Origin: Paramecium tetraurelia
Taxonomy: Eukaryota; Ciliophora; Oligohymenophorea; Peniculida; Parameciidae
Direction: 5' to 3'
Length of the DNA: 64,000 nt
Assembly: GCF_000165425.1 (NCBI RefSeq)
Contig: NW_001799288.1
Location: forward strand, 709,067 to 773,066
Shown here: piece by piece, positions 60,417 to 64,000 of the stretch
How positions within the stretch are numbered: the stretch's first letter is position 1
Layout: every line of letters starts with the position of its first letter
Translations under genes and position numbers: made by a program
The notes under the pieces: generated by a model
Database searches by the model: none
Seen by the model: only the letters and a program-made list of their open reading frames with translations
What the model was told of the DNA's origin: nothing

Positions 60417-62072
60417 ATGAAAAAAGTGTTAACGCTTGTATTCAATATCACTATCATTAGGATGGAGCCAACCTATCAATTCAGGATTTGAAGGACATTC
60501 TGTAAGGGAATTTGGATGTCGTAGTTGAAATTCAAGAACATGTCAAAAGCGTAATTATTTTTTTTAGCGATGAATTAGCATATACTTCAATCCAGAAACA
60601 CAGTAGATTTGATTGTACAAAAGAAAATTCCAATCTATGGAATCAGCACAGGCTTTGGTAAATTTAAAGAGGTATTTATCAAACCATCTAATCAGATTTA
60701 CATTCCCCATTAAGAAATGGTGGATCTGTAGAAGAACTTGATTATCTCTCATGCTTCATGTGTTGGTGAACCATTAAAACCAAATATTGTTTTGGTAATG
60801 ATGATTTTGAGGTTGAATTGTCTCATCAGAGGATTTTCTGGTGTGAGAATGTCTCTTATAGAATCACTACAATAAGCGATAAATAAGAAATTGATTCCTA
60901 AGGTTCCATGTCAAGGTTCAGTCGGGGCATCTGGAGATCTGGCACCTTTATCTCATCTGGCTCTAGGACTCATGGGAATTGGTGAAATTTGGAATGATGG
61001 ATAATATATAGCTGCTGAGTAGGCTTTACAAATGCATGATTTTGAACATCTAGAATTCATGGAGAAGGAAGGATTGGCAATGAACAACGGAACTCAAATG
61101 ATGGCAGCCATCAATTTAGAAACCTTAATGAGATCATAGTACGTTATGAATGCTGCAGATCTAGCTTTGGGACTAACAAGTTATGCTTTATAGAGTAATC
61201 TCTATTATATAATTTAGCCAATTATCATTTCTTAAAAAACTACTCTAAGAATGATAACAAATCAAAAAATATAGTATTGAGTTTAATTGGAGAAGGATGG
61301 GCAGATTAAATTAAAACCAATCCTAAAAGTATATCGACGGCATTTACTACACATTAAATTATTAGATAGTCTATTGAAGAGAATCTAAGGATTGTGGAAA
61401 GAGAGATTAATTCAACAAGTGATAATCCAATAATTGATAATGAACGTCAATCAGCAAGATCAGGTGGTAATTTTCATGGAGAATATATGGGAATGTTGGC
61501 TGATAATATGTGTATAGCCTTACAAAGACTGTGCATATTTAGTGAGGTAATATTATTGCATCTATATTAATCAATTAGAGAAGACAAGAAAGATTGGTAA
61601 ATTCAGAAGTTGGAGATTGTGGATTGCCTATGTTTTTGACATCAAAGGGAGGATTATTGAATGGATATATGATTCCACAATATACCAGTGCTGCTTTGGT
61701 TTCTGAGAATAAAGTACTCAGTCATCCAAGTTGCATTGACACAGTTCCAACATCTGCAAACATAGAAGATCATGTGTCAATGGGAGCGTATAGTGCTAGA
61801 AAGGCTTTACAAATTGTTTAAAATGCAGAATACATAATTGCTATTGAATTGATGTGTGCAGCATAAGGATTGGAATTTGCAAAAGTCTAATTACCACCTA
61901 AGATTTAAAGTTGTCTTAAATTCATCAGAAATATTATACCTGATGTTAAAACTCAAGTAAATTCTTTAATATACTTTAGGATATCTTTATGAACTAATAC
62001 ATCGAATTAATGGCTAAGAATCTAAGGGATGGCCAAATCAATCAATTAATGGAAGAATTGTAACTATTATGA
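60417..62072 (+). CDS. histidine/phenylalanine ammonia-lyase family enzyme
   Basis: Enzymes of this family deaminate histidine to urocanate or phenylalanine to cinnamate using an MIO group formed from an Ala-Ser-Gly triad. The triad is in [18 protein letters not shown] (ASG at 60927-60935). Other signatures are [68 protein letters not shown] and [14 protein letters not shown]. These favour histidine ammonia-lyase (HAL) over PAL, but the substrate is not proven. A 23-nt intron (GTATTCAATATCACTATCATTAG) gives the N-terminus [19 protein letters not shown]; more introns lie near 60553, 61190, 61550 and 61957. The product is roughly 500 aa, in the HAL range. Confidence 0.85.
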
Positions 62073-62338
62073 AATATTCATGTTTATTGTATTTATGATT
62101 TTCCTATTAAACTTTGTTGTTATGGCCCAAATTAAATAGAGATGCCATTTCAAAGAGAATGCATTGTATCGTATTGAGTTTAAATAAGAATTCTCTCAAA
62201 ATTTAAGGATTTTAGAATATTCTTATTGAGTATCTTTGTGAATAACTTATTTAAAAACGATTAATTATTTATAAACTGCGAATAAATGGATCAAATGATG
62301 AGGTTTTATTAATTTTATTTTATAATAAATTACTTATA

Positions 62339-64000
62339 ATGGATGATACTCATGAAGAAGAAAATAATAATGCTTACTTGTACATTGGGTTATGGCAAAA
62401 GATCACAGTTACTATAAGGATCGTTGTAGAATATATTTACTCGGATATTAAAAAGAGACCACGATCATTCAAGATTGGGTTATTTACAATCTACTTAGTA
62501 GTTATGTTTTTAGCATTGATACAGAGTGCCTTCTCACTCAGTCCTCTTATTTTCATTCAATTAGCTGAAACTACGGCTGGTGATACTGATTTAGTGTTCA
62601 CCCCAGTACCTACGGAGAATAAGACAAGATCGAATACTGACATTGGACCATAGAATTCAAACTTCTAAGCATCCTAGAACTTGGTAAACGGATTCAGTTT
62701 AGTGAATCAGACTGAAATAGTTAAAATCACGAAGGAAATTGGTGAAATATTTGATTCAACTCCAAGATGGTTAATGATTGGAAATTTGCAAAACCCAAAA
62801 GAAAATATAACTAAAATAAGTGATTAAATTCGATCATTCTTTTTATTAATTGATAGTGAGAAGGAAATCAGCATAGGATTGGGAAGGAGATTGGACACCA
62901 ACATAATCAATAATAATGAAGTGCTTGTTACATCGAGTGGATTAAGAGGTTTGAATGCCACTATTGGAGACATTTTAAATATGAATATTGATGTCATTCA
63001 ATTTCTATCAACTTACGTTATTACTGAGAACAATAACAATGACCCAACTACTTTCATAATGGCTGCTTTTGACACCTACTTGAATCGTCCTTTGGAGTTG
63101 ATCTACGGAGAAAATTTCACAAGGCAAGAATACACTGGGTATTAATTAAAGGAGTTGTCTTCGGAATTCATGATTTTCACAGATATTTTAGATAGCAATC
63201 CAGATTAGAAGTAGTCATTAAAGGAAAGCTTTCAGAATTAAATTAACTAATCTGGTATTTCGGGTGATTAAAAGGATATTGCAAATACAGCCTTCGATGT
63301 CTTATTTAACCAAGAATTAGGATATTTTTCAAGACTTTTAGCCACCTTTATTCAATCATTAGGTGACAATGATGTTGTTTCTATTTATATGGTTGAGGAG
63401 GTAGTGGCTGATATAATTGCAGATTCATTAGACTTTGACATTTAACTGAGGGTTAAGGAGAGTATCAAATCACCTAAAGGGAAGTGGGCAGATGGTTTGG
63501 GTAACATCGTAGTGATGGACTTTAGAAATGCAACTATCATTTTAAGGGAAGCATTCATAATCACATTGAATAATACAATTGAAGATTATAAATAAAACAG
63601 TCCAACCAATAGCATAGAAGAAATTGTAGCTTATAATATTCCTGCTGAAGATCTTTTTGGCTACATCAGAAATTTTACTGATGCAATTAAATTGGAAGAG
63701 TTTTCATTAACTAGTAATTTGGTAGTCAGAGACAGAGTTTCCAAATACACTAATTAAGATAACATCGATAATTTTGTTTTGGATGTCTCAAACTCCTTTT
63801 TTGATAAAGTTGGGTATGATTATCCTGTTAAGATCTCTGTTCCATTGGCAACTGCAATTAAATAATACTTGCTTTTGGGAAATTTTGTAGACAATTTAGT
63901 AGTTTCAGCAACATTTCTGTTATTGATGTTATCAATTCTATTGATTTATTCATTGATGATTGGAGATGTTGAAGAGAAGACTTATGAGTTTGGAATGTTA
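62339..64000 (+). CDS. FtsX/MacB-like membrane protein (partial, 3' end beyond window)
   Basis: Starts MDDTHEEENNNAYLYIG with a short acidic cytosolic tail. A membrane segment follows (FTIYLVVMFLALIQSAFSLS), then about 390 residues probably outside the cytosol (for example LVVRDRVSKYTNQDNIDNF), then a second hydrophobic segment (SATFLLLMLSILLIYSLMIG) followed by DVEEKTYEFGML. A large soluble domain between a first and second helix, followed by a short loop with Glu-Tyr-Gly-Met, is the layout of MacB/FtsX-type permeases; ciliates carry many such proteins. No introns seen in the part present. The substrate and partner ATPase are unknown, and the gene runs off the window. Confidence 0.66.

Overview
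This window looks like ciliate macronuclear DNA, very probably from Paramecium. It is AT-rich and gene-dense. TAA and TAG occur throughout conserved protein domains as glutamine codons, and only TGA ends genes. The introns are tiny, about 19-35 nt, and mostly GTA...TAG. Many genes are separated by only tens of bases. The clearest proof of the code is a cytoplasmic dynein heavy chain read in one frame for about 13.4 kb after a single 25-nt intron. All splice sites here were inferred by eye, from frame restoration and domain continuity.

Layout. 1-8.3 kb: soluble inorganic pyrophosphatase (-), a poorly resolved gene (+), an RRM/SPOC (Spen-like) RNA-binding protein (+), a protein kinase (-), a cyclin (+) and two small genes (-). 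8.5-13.8 kb: a CFAP57/WDR65-like ciliary WD-repeat coiled-coil protein and an unknown single-exon gene (both +). 14.1-15.7 kb: two tandem 14-3-3 genes (-) whose stop and start codons overlap. 15.9-18.0 kb: a degraded-looking coding stretch, then a dual-specificity-phosphatase fold without its catalytic cysteine (+). 18.3-26.1 kb: a TmcB-like PAS membrane protein (-), a TIGAR-like histidine phosphatase (-), an initiator tRNA-Met (+) and an AGC kinase of the RIM15/MAST type (-). 26.6-32.1 kb: two small genes, two CK1-like kinases in tandem and a coiled-coil protein (mostly -). 32.3-47.1 kb: a mitochondrial-carrier-like protein and the dynein heavy chain (+).

47.2-53.9 kb: four genes of unknown function, mostly coiled-coil or Gln-rich; one has a degenerate EF-hand. 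54.0-57.9 kb: a tiny endosulfine-like candidate (+), a PB1-ZZ protein resembling p62/NBR1 (+), a small unknown gene (-) and a TBC1D5-like Rab GAP with both catalytic fingers (+). 58.2-60.2 kb: a PHD-finger protein, a four-pass membrane protein and a small unknown gene (all -). 60.4-64 kb: a histidine/phenylalanine ammonia-lyase (+) and the start of a large FtsX/MacB-like membrane protein (+), cut by the window edge.

The genes do not form one pathway. Themes are motility (dynein, CFAP57), phospho-signalling (four kinases, two 14-3-3s, a pseudophosphatase, a cyclin) and membrane or autophagy traffic (PB1-ZZ, TBC1D5-like). I saw no transposons, viral elements or CRISPR arrays.
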